Origin: Colletes latitarsis
Taxonomy: Eukaryota > Arthropoda > Insecta > Hymenoptera > Colletidae
Direction of reading: 5' to 3'
NCBI RefSeq assembly: GCF_051014445.1
Contig: NC_135143.1
Span: 5,084,001-5,148,000, forward strand
DNA length: 64,000 bases
Shown here: piece by piece, positions 36,481 to 50,196 of the stretch
How the letters are laid out: every line of letters begins with the position of its first letter
Position numbering within the stretch: position 1 is the stretch's first letter
The notes under the pieces: generated by a model
What the model saw: only the letters and a program-made list of their open reading frames with translations
The model's database searches: none
What the model was told of the DNA's origin: nothing
Program-made: the position numbers and the translations under genes

Positions 36481-39400
36481 GCCAAAAATTGAACTTTCCA
36501 ACCAATTCATTTAAAAAAAAAGGAGAATTCTAAAACTTGACATTAAAAATGTCAAACTTTCAACTCTGAGTATGTATTACCGAAGATAAATCTTTTCACA
36601 AAATCAATTTTAAGCTTTTGGCCGAGGACCACTGTCCTAAATCATTACTTTTGACAAAATTCATGTTCACGTTTACTCGTCGCTGTAGGCATTTGTGAAT
36701 CGTTCAAGAACAAATTCTTTTCCTATCGATTCGCCGATAAAAGGAAGTTATATTGAGATGGTAGGAAGTTCAGAGAGGAAGACCACCGGCAGACCGTTAC
36801 GTCTCAGTTTTGTTTGTATCGAAGAAATCCTCATTCCAGGATTTCATCGGGTCTGCCTCCAGCGGTTTTCCAATACGCGCAACACATTCATCGTATTTCT
36901 TTGGCCCTTATTGTATACGGCCAATCCGTCTCGATGGTACGAGATATCGACTAATTCTCCAAACGGTTCTTTGTTCCGTGTTCATCCTTTTTTCTCGTCT
37001 GTTCGCGAATGTTTGGGCGAACTACGACGGATGAGACACGATAGAAATGTTCTTGGACGTTCCACGAAAGAACAGAATTTTTTGTAAACATTTATTTCTT
37101 CCTACAATCATGGACAAAAATATAAGATATAGATATTATCATTTAGAAACGAAAAAAATTTAATTTGGGTGGCCTTGATGGATGGAACTTTTATTTTCAT
37201 GATTTAAAGAAAGAAAAATTGCCTTTAAGTCACTGTCGAATGGTATTTACCCATATTAGCTATCACTAAAACACAGAAAATTGTTTTGTTACTGTTTTAT
37301 AATTTTACTCAACCAAAGTCAACTTATGTAAACATTTTTTTCTCTAATCTTCTTATAGTATGTCCTTCGAACTTAAGATTTTGTATACCCATTGTTGATA
37401 TTGTATGCAATATGTAGGATGTATAAAATGTACATTTATTGTACAAAACATACAAGTATTCGAAGTGTCTTAATATTTTTCTTCGGTACTTCCCTTGTTA
37501 GATTGTTACGAGAGAGAATTTTTTCTATTTGATCTTAATCCTTAGATATTACCTTGAACCCCCAGACAAGCACAGATCGCAAAAGATGATAATACCCAAC
37601 GGAAGAGAGTAAAGCCTCTTTTTCCTGTAAGTCCATGGCATATAGTTCTCTTTTATCGGCGTAATTATTTTTTTTTAATGCCCGTGATTCTAGAGGCAGT
37701 ACTGTCTACTTTATCGTCATCATTTTAAGAACCAGCTGTAGCTAAAGTAATTACAAATTTTACCCGAGACCGTAACCACGCACTGTACTTTACAAATTGT
37801 TGCCAGCAATCCAATTTATATGGTCTAATTAGTTTCAATTGTAAAAAAGTTAACGCTCGAGAAATTACTGTCTCCCAGACGGACGTCGGAGATACTTTCC
37901 TTATTTAAAATTACAATTAAAAAACAATTTACGTTTAAATTAATTATATCGAGCATTATTTAATAATTATATCTGATTATTTACCTTGAGAAAAATGTTC
38001 ACTTCTCTGAGAAACTCCATCGAGCCAAACGTTACACAAAATTGTACTGTATTTTAAATTTTAAATTTTGAAACAGTCTTCCCTTGACAAAACAAGCTTT
38101 TAGTTAACAAAATTTATTCTAAAGAATTCTGAAACTTGTCTGCCAGTATAAATCAGTCGTAAGAATGTGTATAATTATTTTAAGAGCACTTGGCAGCACC
38201 TTTGATTCGAGAAGAGTTTTTTTAATGGTAAAAATGCGTTTTGAAACCCCTTAATCATGATTCGATTATTACAATAAAGATATTTATTAAATTTTTGTAG
38301 TTGCAAAGAAAAACTTCACAATTTAAAGAAATTTGAGATTATGCATTAATTTAGATTGTAAAATATAGAACTAAAAAATATAGAAATTAATGTTTTCCCT
38401 AAGTTAATATAAAATGATCAATAATATCAATAAATTACAAAAGACTTAGTAAAATCTATTGTAAATATACCAAATATTAAAATTTTTCCAATATACTGTT
38501 GTTTAACTTTTGTTTTAGGAAATACGTACGTCAAAATTTTTGACCATTCAAACATTGCAAATACTATAGATACATATCTCTGTTCTTATTGAGAAATTTC
38601 TGCCGGAAAAAATATCTTTGTTGCTTAAAAAAAATTCCAAAGTAGTGGTATTTTTTTAACAAATCGATTCTTTTTAAGGGCTTCATTAGACTTGTTGTAA
38701 CTTCCATAATTGTTATATTGTGAATGCTCTTGAAACATAGAGCTAAAAGTATGGATTCAAAGTGAATCACAATAAAGAACCCTCCTTTGACAAAAATACC
38801 TAAAATATCCTCTTGAAGGAATTCTGTAGCAATTTTAAGATCTCATTCTATACACTTTTCATACAATGCAATGCCACTTTCTTCGGTATACTAAATTGTG
38901 CCGAGTATTTGCTTGCGAATAAGATGGCCGTAAGGAAATGCACGAGGTATAATCTGCGCAGTAGCATAGCGTTTCGCGGAAATGCACAATGAGCGACGTT
39001 AATAAGAGTAATCTGCGTCGTCGTCATTGTTCTCGTGCTATCGAACAAGCAGAGGGTGCCAGATAGCGCAGAAAGGATTAAAGAGCTAGGAAAACCGTGG
39101 ATCTCGACGAATGGCGAAGGGATATCGTAAGATCGAGGGCAACAGATGTCATGGACCCCAATGGCGGCGGTGCACGTCCTAGTTTACTAGGCACGTAGGT
39201 ACAGTCAGAGCTCAACTTAAATGAATTCGACGGTACAACGGTGTTGTCCATAGAGACGCCATTCTCTGGCGCAGGTCCCGTTTAATGATTTATAATTTCC
39301 AACTGACTTTATTCAATTTTCCATTTCATACAATTTTTTTTCTTTTGCTACTCTACGTCGCATCGGCAACGAGGTCATTAGCGACGAGCTTGTGTTGAGA

Positions 39401-42400
39401 CAAAGGAAGTTATAATTGGTAGCACTGGATCCTCTCAAACATAACCACTCTTAAAAATGATCATTCCACAATGTCCACGATTTCGGCTATTTTGTCTATT
39501 CGAAACGAAAAAACTTGTAGAATTCTTAAGTATGAGTATGACTATAGTAAATAGTCAAACGAAAGAAAAAGGTCGACAATTTAAAAAATAGCGACACTTT
39601 GAAGTTTGACTATCGATTTTTATCTCTTTATTTGGCCTAACAAAGATATAAGAAATACAAATACCGAATGTGTACCTAAATTTTTTAAGTAATTTGTATA
39701 TGCTTTAAGAAAATTAAAAAAACAAAAAAGTTGATTTTTTCAAAAGTCCACAGTAGAATCCCCTTAAAATAAGATGTTTTAAACCGTAGCATTTATGTTA
39801 TCAGTACTGAAAATGCTTCGAATATAAGACTAGTAATATTAATATTATTTTTTCTCTTGATATTAAAAAAGAACCTTCACGATGTAGAACAGATAAAAGA
39901 GACTATGACTTTTTAACGACCCAGAAAACGTTATTTTCAATTGTTCGTTTACGAATTACGATTGGAACAAGTCTTTTTGGTTGCGAGTAATTTCGTACAG
40001 TTTCGTTGACTGGAATTGAATGTGTGTCAACGAGGATACAAAATCAGGGATTATTAATCTGATCTTGACCTGAAAACGAGCACCGCGGAAAAACGAGAGC
40101 GAGCGCGAAACGATGCTTAAGCAGCTGCATTATTGATCGACGGATTCTAACGTGATGACAGAACGCGGATGACGAGGCTTTTGGACGTATCAGCAAGGAT
40201 TCGTTAATCCTTTCGCCGCAGCGGGACTTCGTTGAAATGCATTTGGTCCCTGCGGAGCACGTTCGACCGTGTGGCCTGTGCCTTTGTAAAATTGCAATGT
40301 TGGCACATCGTGTCATGCATCTCCCCATCCACGAATCACGGTAATTTGATGCAAAAAATTGTTGGCACGAACGGCACCCAAGCACACTATTACAAGAAAT
40401 AATAGCCCTACGGCGACTAATGTAAATAACAAATTTGCAATAACGGTACTTCGTGCATGCAACTCGACAAACCTTTGAAAATAATCAGAATTTAGAAAAC
40501 AATTGCGATAGAAGGGATAATAATAGATTTAAAAATTATTAAATGCTTTGGAAATACCAATTCACAAAAGGAAACAAGTTAAATTAGTAAGCATTTTACT
40601 ATATTTGCAAAATCCACAGAACATTTTCACAAAAGAATCCAGTATATTTTCACTAGCTTCAAAACCCAATATAATTAAGTTAACAGGAAGAATATGGTCT
40701 AGAATATATCCCAATTTTTCTACGGGAGCAGAAACAGATTCCAATATCAAATTTAATATCATGAAAAATCTATGAAATATAAAAATATATGAAAAATAGA
40801 TTCATAAATTTCTTGAAAGGTCTGAAAAAGTACGAATTTTCAGTATTAGAAGCAACCAATAAAAGAACAAAAGCAATTAAAACAACACAACAATTAAATC
40901 AACTTCAGCAATCAGTGAAAGAATATTGTCTATTTCAAGCAATCTCGTATCTAAAATAAGAACAAGATCAAATAATCGTTTAGTGAACATTTTATGCGTT
41001 TTGAAATCATATTACCTAAAGAAAAATATTACATAAGATAAAAATGTATAATTTATGTTTTGTACGGATTTTAGTTATTTTATATGGAGTTCATTTCATT
41101 GTATTATATTTTTGCACTTAAAATAAGTGTTGGTTTTCGTTTATAAAAATTCAAAAACTAGTCTTAACTGTTTGTCACGTACAAACCTTAGTTAAAACCG
41201 AATTTCATTGCGTAATTCACTACCCTTTTGTTCCAACAATATTCAAATCTCAGATTATCCTGTAATAGTGACATTTTGGCGAAAATGTCATAACCAGCCC
41301 CAGTCACACCTACGTTTGAGTATTAATTTCGATTTATATTAGGATGCTGGTGACACAGGATTTTTATACACAATTGTGAAGCATCATAATAATATAAACT
41401 GTATTTCTATTACAAGAAATATTAGCCTTACGGTGACTAGAATAAACAAAAGAAGCATTTTAATCAAATAAATAAATATTGTCCTACGATTTTTTTTGTC
41501 ATTTTGGTTATAAGAGTTAAGGATTCTTGTTTTTAACGTTTCGCGAATTCGACGAGAATAAAAATCAATTTGTCGTTAGAATCATGATACCGAACTAGCG
41601 AACGAGTTTTCGTTCGGATATCCTCGCCGGATATTCGCCTATTATCCTAGACAAGTGGAAATACCGTGAAGGGTGATTGAATTTTCAAGATTCAGCCGAT
41701 CCTCAAGATGATCAAGATTTGCATGCAGCACGCATCGTCGACGCGGAATAAACGCGATTCGTAAATACGGATAATCACGTTTTGCACGATAAGGCTGAAC
41801 GAAGTCTTGATAAGAGTCTTTGGAACAAAATTCAGCGATATTTACGACCTACGAATATCCGTAGATATTATTTCCCAAGACGGGGGCTGGATCTTGTTAA
41901 CGCCACCCTACAAAGAGATATTACTTCGCGGAAACAAGGTGTAACGTAACTGTTAATTAAATCTTTCGCAGAAGTGAGTAATAAGAGGTTGAATGAACAA
42001 TGAAGATGCCTTTCTACGCAGGTAACCAACCGACCCCTTCAATAAAAAAAATTAAACATCGAACGTGTAATGGAGACAACCGCTCAGTTATGCAAGTATC
42101 GATGAATCACGTTATTGAGATCTTACGTAGGAAGGTTGAAGTCGTACGGGGTATCTCAGTTTCATAAACTCAGAGTTAACCAGTATTACTAGTAGGTACA
42201 TGGATCTCAGATGCAAGAAGGAAATCTTAATACGTAGACAAAAATTAATCGTTTATGTTGTATTCAATTTTAATTTTGAAAGAAGAATAATTATCTACCA
42301 TGTATAAAATTATTTTTTGTTTTTTAATAACCGGCATATTTATTTTCCTTTTTCATATAATTAATATAATTTATTATTTTATATATTTTAAACGTGGCCT

Positions 42401-43067
42401 GAAAATATTTCGTTAACTACGACAAAACTTATCGAGTGAACATTTCTTACCATTAAAATATATTAGATCTAATATTAGTGAAACTTACATAACATCCTAT
42501 TTAGAATGGGGTGGCATGCCCCTCTATTACAAAAAAGGATCGATCTATTTACGCAATCTACTTTGTATATTTTTGAATATCGTCGAACGACTAATGTTTA
42601 CTATTAATGGTACATACAGGAAAATATTAGACTATGTTAGGTTTATTGTTGTGTATCAAGATATTGATCTTGATATTGTCTATAAAGATATTCACCTCCG
42701 GGCATTGTATCGTTATCTGGCTTTTGTTTAGAACCTTGGGAGCATTTTTTTAACTTAATGGCCCTTTCAAATAAAACGGTAATCATCGCTGAGTTCTCAC
42801 GATGGCAGATACAATGTCACACGAGTAAAAAGAAACGCTCATTCTTTTATAATCATCCTTTGTAACGAGTATTTTCATTGTTTTCACGTTGCCAGAATTG
42901 TTTCTGTGTTATCTGTTCACCCTCGAGAGGCGATGTATTATTTATCGCGACAATTCCGCGTCCGAAAATGTAAAAAGGCACGCGAACGATTCCAGCGCTA
43001 ATTACAACTCTTCCATCGACAAAAATCTTGCTCCGCAGCAAACTTTTGTGAGAAATAGATATGTATA
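36481..43067. other. Intron DNA, mostly featureless
   Basis: GC-richer patches at 36695-37087, 38900-39250, 40044-40385 and 41530-41950 contain open frames without domains or paired splice sites. A 39-bp direct repeat (ATTACAAGAAATA, TAGCC, TACGG) lies at 40389-40427 and 41409-41447, 1,020 bp apart. Confidence 0.4.
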
Positions 43068-44567
43068 CAGGGTGTCCCGTAAATAGTGTAAGAGCCGGAA
43101 ATGTGGGGTAGCTGAGACAATTCTGAACAACAATTTCCTTTGCAAAAATGTCGGATGGAGCTTCGTTTTTGAATTATTAACGAAAAACACTGACGAATCA
43201 CGGCGCTTGCCTGCCGCGCGCTCAGGGCCGTCCGAACTAAGAGAGCCACCGTGTCGGGTAGGTAGCAAGATGTGCATCGGAGATACGTCGAGGAACGAAT
43301 ACAAATAATTAAAAATACTACCACTGCAACTGGTTACCTCTGCGGATTGGATAAATCAGCCAGCTAAATCGAATTTATTAATTATTTGTATTCGCTGTTT
43401 CCAAGGAAGAAGGAATAAAATGTGGGAAGATGCTCTCGGAATTTTTAGGAAATTAATTCTTCGCACCTGAGTGACGCTTCTCGCCAGAGTGTATTAAAAT
43501 TAAAATAAGAATTATTTTCAGAAAATTAAAATAAATACGGTAAGAACCATTTGTAATCGTTTGTTATTAAAAACTGTACTGGAAAAGCAGACTGGATTTG
43601 TGGATGCCGAAACATTCCACGAATGCAAAGGCTTTAATAGAGAAATAATTGAAATTCGACTTACCCATTTACTAGCAAGTTTCTCTGTTGCGCTGACAAT
43701 AAGGCCCGGTTAGTGCACTCCTGTCGATCACGGAAAGGTCGAAGACCCCAATAAAAATCAGCTGATGGGACGGCCCGGTCACTGCACCCGCTTCTTACCC
43801 CGAAAATGTAAAAGTGAAAAGTGCTAGTGACCGTGCTGTGAAGTGTTTTCGGGGTAAGAAGCGAGTGCAGTGACCGGGCCGTCCCATCAGCTGATTTTTA
43901 TTGGGGTCTTCGACCTTTCCATGATTGACAGGGGTGCACTAACCGGCACTATTGCAACTTGCAAGTAAATGGGTAAGGCGAATTTCAATTAATTCTCTAT
44001 TAACCCCTTGCATGCGAAGAATGTTTCGGTACGCACAAATCCAGTCTGCTTTTCCAGTACAGTTTTTAATAACAAACGATTACAAATGGTTCTTACCGTA
44101 TTTATTTTAATTTTCTGAAAATAATTCTTATTTTAATTTTAATACACTCTGGCGAGAAGCGTCACTCAGGTGCGAAGAATTAATTTCCTAAAAATTCCGA
44201 GAGCATCTTCCCACATTTTATTCCTTCTTCCTTGGAAACAGCGAATACAAATAATTAATAAATTCGATTTAGCTGGCTGATTTATCCAATCCGCAGAGGT
44301 AACAGTTGCAGTGGTAGTATTTTTAATTATTTGTATTCGTTCCTCGACGTATCTCCGATGCACATCTTGCTACCTACCCGACACGGTGGCTCTCTTAGTT
44401 CGGACGGCCCTGAGCGCGCGGCAGGCGCGCGCCGTGATTCGTCAGTGTTTTTCGTTAATAATTCAAAAACGAAGCTCCATCCGACATTTTTGCAAAGGAA
44501 ATTGTTGTTCAGAATCGTCTCAGCTACCCCACATTTCCGGCTCTTACACTATTTACGGGACACCCTG
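43068..44567. mobile_element. 1.5-kb fold-back element with arms of ~720 bp
   Basis: Starts CAGGGTGTCCCGTAAATAGT and ends with its complement (ATTTACGGGACACCCTG), TA on both sides (43066-43067, 44568-44569). The two halves are complementary almost to the centre near 43820. An inner inverted pair (GGTTAGTGCAC near 43709 and its complement near 43934) borders a central ~240-bp GC-richer palindrome with GGCCCGGTCACTGCA. Mirror-image open frames on the two arms are a by-product of the palindrome. No transposase is present. The terminal sequence resembles a mariner-type TIR common in ant and bee genomes (recollection, not a search). Confidence 0.85.
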
Positions 44568-45398
44568 TATACATATATCAGTACACGATCGATGCTATTA
44601 TACACTCCTGGTCCTTTTTCTATGCCTTACGTGTACTGCGCATGCGTGAACGCGAGTGGGACTACAGTAGTGCTACGTGAAGTCTGGCTTTTCTCTGACT
44701 ATGGCCGCGCACGTTACACGTGTGTTCATTTTTGTTTTGAGTATATGTTATATATAATGTTTCAGGTCATTTATAACCAAAAACATTTTGATCAGACAAA
44801 CAATTATTATTCTACGATTTTTTTTTTTCATTTTCCTTATAACAGTTAGGGTCACTGATTATAGCTTTAAGAGTCGCAAATACTCATTTGATTTCGTCGT
44901 TGTTTCGCGAGAGGCGAGGTCCATTGTTTCCGAAACATCCGTTAGAAGAGCTTCGGGTCGAATTTTATCCTCCGAAAAATCGGTTTAGGAGTTTCCTAGA
45001 AAGGTTTCACGGACATTGTCCGACGGAGTCTCTCCATGGAAAACTTTTTACAAGCCCATACTTACTCCGATGCGTTTCAGTATTGTTGGAATTTACGTAT
45101 AGACGAGGTTGGATTCGAGTTAGAAAGGCAGACAAATATTACACTTCATTTTGTGTAGTTATTTTTACTGATTGTAGTTGGTAGCGTTGGAACGGAGATA
45201 TGAAGGGGAATCCCGTGGTGAAGTGCCCGATAGTATGTAATGGCGTTGTGGGGGAACACGTGTAGAAATGCCTATCTACGTTCATTGATAAAATAGAAAT
45301 AAATGTGTTGAAATAATAATGAGTTGTTTAGAATTGTTTAGAATGAACCAAACACAATCCCAACACATTTTGTCACTAATAATTAACGATTTATTATA

Positions 45399-46988
45399 CA
45401 GTAATGGACATAAGTATTGGCACAATATGCGATTTGGTATAAAAACGTTAAAAATTATTGAAACAATTGTTTATATCACTTTTTTTTGTAAGTATCTTTA
45501 TTTACAATATCTCATTTATCTATACACAAAGGCAGAACGAAATTAATAAAATAGAAAACGTATAATTAATGGAAATCTGTTCTATTATCATCTAATACCT
45601 GAACAAAAGTATTAGCATATTTTATATTACGCCGTACTAAATTATAATTTAATATTTTGTAACATGTCCCCTTCGTTTCACTATTACTTTTAATCTATTT
45701 GGCATAGAATGGACCAACTTCTTTGTTAAATCACTGCTGATTTGAGACCATTCTGCTGAAATTATTTGTTTTCATTTTGATTTATTCGAAATGTTTATGA
45801 ATATTTTTTTCCAATTGATACCAAATATTTTCAATTGGATTAAGATTCGGACTTTGGGGAGGTGTTCTTAAAGTGTGTGCTGTGTTGTAAACAATCCATT
45901 AACGAACTGTATATGCTATATGTGTGGGTCCACTATCTTACTGAAAATAAAAGTTTGTTGGTAACTTTAAGTTTTCTGCACTTTTCTGAAAAAAATCTTC
46001 TCAAATTTCTCAAAAATTTCCTTTCTACTGAGTCTTCAATGAACACTAGTTCCCCAAGTCCTGGATGAGGACATACACCCCCATACACAGACTCCACCAT
46101 CTCCATGTTTGACAGTAGCTTGGAGGTTCTTCACGTCCAATTCGATATTGCGTTTCCTCCATACTAATACCCGACCATCTGATTTGAAAATATTAAATTT
46201 ACTTTCATCACAGAACAAAACTTGGTCCCAAAAGTCGTTATCTTTATTCAAAAATTCTTTTGGAAACTCTAATCGTTGCTTTTTATTTACTTTACTGATG
46301 TACGGATTTCTTCAAGCGACGCATGCCGAATATTCAACATTGTTCAAGATTCTGCGAACTATTTTCGGACTGATATCTTCATCATAATCTTCTGCAAATA
46401 GTGCTGCAATTTTCGAAGAATTTATTCGCGGATTTTGTTTTATTATATTAATTATTTTCCTTTTCTCTCTTTCCGATAATTTCGGGAGACGACCGCTTCA
46501 TATGTGATTGTTAGTATTTGACGTGTTTGCAAATCTTTTAATTATGCTTCGAATCCTAAAACGACTTCTTTGCACTATTTCTCTTACCTCTGAATAAGAT
46601 TTGACTTCCTCGTATAACTCAAATATTATTTTTCTTTCTTCCGGTGTACTTTCTTGTCCTTTTCTTGACATTTTCAAAAGAATCGTGAAAACAACAATTA
46701 GAAATACAATCAGATTCGCAAACAACGACTGAAATGACTGTTGGGATCGACTTCATTTATTTCAATAAAAAACTAACACTATATTTTCAAAAAAGTGTTG
46801 GTAAATAAAGATTTCCATTAATTATATGTTTTCTATTTTATTAATTTCGTTCTGCCTTTGTGTATAGATAAATGAGATATTGTAAATAAAGATACTTACA
46901 AAAAAAAGTGATATAAACAATTGTTTCAATAATTTTTAACGTTTTTATACCAAATCGCATATTGTGCCAATACTTATGTCCATTACTG
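45399..46988 (-). mobile_element. Tc1-like element with ~195-bp TIRs
   Basis: Left end CAGTAATGGACATAAGTATT then GGCAC at 45399, and the same sequence inverted ending 46988. TA lies at 45397-45398 and 46989-46990. TIRs match for about 195 bp. The interior holds a decayed Tc1-type transposase on the minus strand. Length 1,590 bp. Confidence 0.9.
45760..46671 (-). pseudogene. Broken Tc1-type (DDE) transposase
   Basis: ATG at 46671 begins MSRKGQESTPEERKIIFELY, then a helix-turn-helix-like region (YSEVREIVQRSRFRIRSIIK). After stops and frame changes the catalytic part reads NDFWDQVLFCDESKFNIFKS with the first D, DGRVLVWRKRN and VCVWGCMSSS (46251-46036). The C-terminal motif PQSPNLNPIENIWYQLEKN, with the third acidic residue in the ENIW position, lies near 45810-45870. 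Multiple frameshifts and stops separate the pieces, so the enzyme is dead. Confidence 0.8.
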
Positions 46989-47630
46989 TATAATAAATCG
47001 TTAATTATTAGTGACAAAATGTGTTGGGATTGTGTTTGGTTCATTCTAAACAATTCTAAACAACTCATTATTATTTCAACACATTTATTTCTATTTTATC
47101 AATGAACGTAGATAAGCATTTTTACACGTGTTCCCCCACAACGCCATTACATACTATCGGGCACTTCACCACGGGATTCCCCTTCATATCTCCGTTCCAA
47201 CGCTACCAACTACAATCAGTAAAAATAACTACACAAAATGAAGTGTAATATTTGTCTGCCTTTCTAACTCGAATCCAACCTCGTCTATACGTAAATTCCA
47301 ACAACACTGAAACGCATCGGAGTAAGTATGGGCTTGTAAAAAGTTTTCCATGGAGAGACTCCGTCGGACAATGTCCGTGAAACCTTTCTAGGAAACTCCT
47401 AAACCGATTTTTCGGAGGATAAAATTCGACCCGAAGCTCTTCTAACGGACGTTTCGGAAACAATGGACCTCGCCTCTCGCGAAACAACGACGTAACCAAA
47501 TGCGTATTTGCGACTCTTAAAGCTATAATCAGTGACCCTAACTGTTATAAGGAAAATGAAAAAAAAAAATCGTAGAATAATAATTGTTTGTCTGATCAAA
47601 ATGTTTTTGGTTATAAATGACCTGAAACAT

Positions 47631-50196
47631 TTTTTTCTTTTCTGATAATTATTATTAACAAGGGAAATTTATTTCGGTTGCCCATAATAGTTATTAACGA
47701 GGGAAATTCCATTTCAATCACTTGTAACAATTATCTTTGGCTAGAACCGTTACTAGAACGAAAGGAGAAAATCGATAGTTAAAAAAATGGCGACACTTTT
47801 AAGTTGTAAGAAAAACGACAAAACTTTTTTCTCTTTCTGTATACGAAACAAATTCTGGCTCGTAATGACGCGAACACCCTGTATATTATTGGTATCGAGG
47901 AACAAAAAATTTGTAGGATTCCATCGTCGTAGAGTGTAGCAAAGGTTGTATCGAAATGATCCTCTGGAGGAGACGAAAATGTCACTGTACTCTGAAACTG
48001 TTCCTTCGAATGAGCGATCCACGTCGGGAGGGAGGAAGAACACTCTGAAAAATGAGACTTCTGAAAAGGGAAAAGGAGAACGAACAGGCAGGCTCGTGTT
48101 GCATCGAAGGATAGAACCAGGCTTTCGTTCTTGGGATACGTCATCTTTTATTGTGTATGTTTGAAGATGAATACAACGTTTGATCTAAGAGACGCACAAA
48201 GCAGAACGCAATCCATTCGGGCTGAAATTAAATAGTACAACTGAACCTGTACGCGATTATGGACTCGCCTTGACTGTAAAGCGAGTCTCGCATATTCTAC
48301 AACCGTGTGTTATTAAACGTGCGATCGAATTCAATCTTAGAACGAACACGGGAAACTAGTCGATTCGGTTATTTGAGAAATCTCTCAAGGATGTTGCTTA
48401 TACAACACGTCGCAAAAGTAGCGCTATTTTCCAAGTTTTTAAGTCGCACTTAGAATAACGTGACTAGACGTCCAGAAGTATCCCGCAAAATGTCCTGGAT
48501 TTGAACTATTCGCGTAAAATGTTCCAAATTATACATTGATATGCTGGTAATTGAAGTTGATTAAGTTTGCAAAAATATATAAAAGTAATAAGAAAATGTA
48601 ACAAAATACATTTTGTTTAAATGTTTAATAGCTTTCAGTAAACTGAACGTATTTGTACCTTTTTTATTATTGCTTATAGTTGTTGAATTATCGTATTTAT
48701 CCTGAGTAAAATCTGTTTTCAATTTTTGAAGAAAGCTCTTGTGTCCTAGGAACACATAGTATTGATCGAAATATACAGTGGTTGAAAGTAAAACTCAGAT
48801 GCTGACATTTTCGCGCTTTATGAAGCGATTGGTAGTGTAAGAGAAACGTTTAAATAAAAAATAAAGCTATTTTTAGTAAGCCTAATTCAAGATTTTTTAA
48901 AATTTAGCATACGACCCGATGCTCCTCGGAGGCCATTTTGTATATCGAATATAACGAAGCTGAAAAATACAGTGTTAAACTTGCACGCGTGTGCTAGTAT
49001 CTACGAAGATGTGGATAAGAATTGAGAAAGGTATTTGAATCAGAGCATCGAAACCGGAATGGAAACCGCAATACATAATCGGTTGCTTTTCGGTTACGGT
49101 TCTGCAACTGCAATTCTCAGATGACCGAAATACTGACCGTAACACCACAAGGAAATGATCGACAATCGAAACGTACGACCCTTGGTATTTCGATCACGGA
49201 TATCTGACCATAAAGACGACCGAAATATTGGCCCTAATTCCGAGACAACCGAAATACCGAGAGCAATGCTCTAAAAAGGTTTCGATTCTGGGTCACAGAT
49301 ACTTGTAGACTCACTAAAGTCGAATATTATAAATTTTCTAAATAAAAACAAAATTTCATAGGTTATGAAAGGATGCACGTCGACTTGGAATTTTAAACGC
49401 TTTCAAGCTGATTAAATAACTTAATGTTTAAATATTTTCAATTAGATCATAAAAATAATTTATGAGTTAAAAATTTACTAAATAATTTTCATTTATAAAA
49501 ATTTACAAGTTTCGTTTAAGTCCTGGAAACGAGCATTGCTTTTAATCTCACGCGTCAATTTGGGATAGGAAAATGGACGTGTGCGATTCCAAGAATTCTC
49601 GTTAAAGTTATTCTATGTAATTAATTGCGAGAGGAGGTGGGGGGTAAATTAAATAGACCACCAGATACGTACGTCAATAACGTCAATATATAGTTCGCCT
49701 GGATAGAGTGAACTGATGTCCTACATTTGCCTCCTATTGGCACGATCCCTGCTAATCTGCGAAACATAACTTGCAGAAACTTTGCAAACGGTGACCTTGC
49801 TTCCCTAATACAAGTAGAAGATTTGTTAGGGCGATGGATTGATTTCAAATAGACACTCCCAACGGTTTCATAAGCATTTATAAAGTATTGCATTTACAGA
49901 CGGAAATATACATTAGTTTGTAGCCATACTACGACGTGACGCGACCTCCCTCTGTATGTAACTTGATTTAATTATGCTTTGTATAGTTTTTTTGGTGCCA
50001 TTTTTCTATACAAAATATTATATCTTGTCCCTAAAAGTAACTATTCTTAAAACCATCTTGTAAGTAGCAATAAATGCGACGGACATTATTTAATATTAAG
50101 ATTACGCGAGCTCTATGTTGAGACATTAGTCTAAATTATAGTCCTAATTATAAGATAGCCGTTTGTACGTTTAGGTTTATTGTGCCCCTTTGTATA
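47631..50196. other. Intron DNA, no supported gene
   Basis: GCGAACACCCTGTATA at about 47871-47886 is a lone mariner-type terminus. Open frames at 47779-48144 (minus) and 47946-48164 (plus) overlap and lack domains. 49060-49270 is rich in imperfect ACCGAAATA motifs. Confidence 0.4.

Larger units (their letters stand above)
44757..47630. repeat. Inverted duplication of 642 bp flanking a Tc1 element
   Basis: 44757-45398 and 46989-47630 are reverse complements of equal length, differing at only a handful of sites (for example near 44884-44900 against 47488-47504). Both start at the TA dinucleotides that flank the Tc1 element between them. The axis of symmetry is the same for arms and element: paired coordinates sum to 92387. 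Without the element the arms would form a palindrome with no spacer, centred on TA. The paired frames (such as 45319-45546 and 46841-47068) are mirror images and are not evidence of genes. Confidence 0.9.

Noticed and set aside
36695..37087. 130-codon plus-strand frame and a 42-codon antisense frame
   Set aside because: No domain, splice context or repeat homology supports either.
42998..44849. Pairs of 100-172-codon frames on opposite strands with the same protein sequence
   Set aside because: They are mirror images generated by the palindromic element; the sequence has no domain features.
47753..48164. Overlapping open frames of 72-121 codons on both strands
   Set aside because: Both strands are open, there is no domain, and acceptor-like TTTTCAG motifs lack a matching donor.
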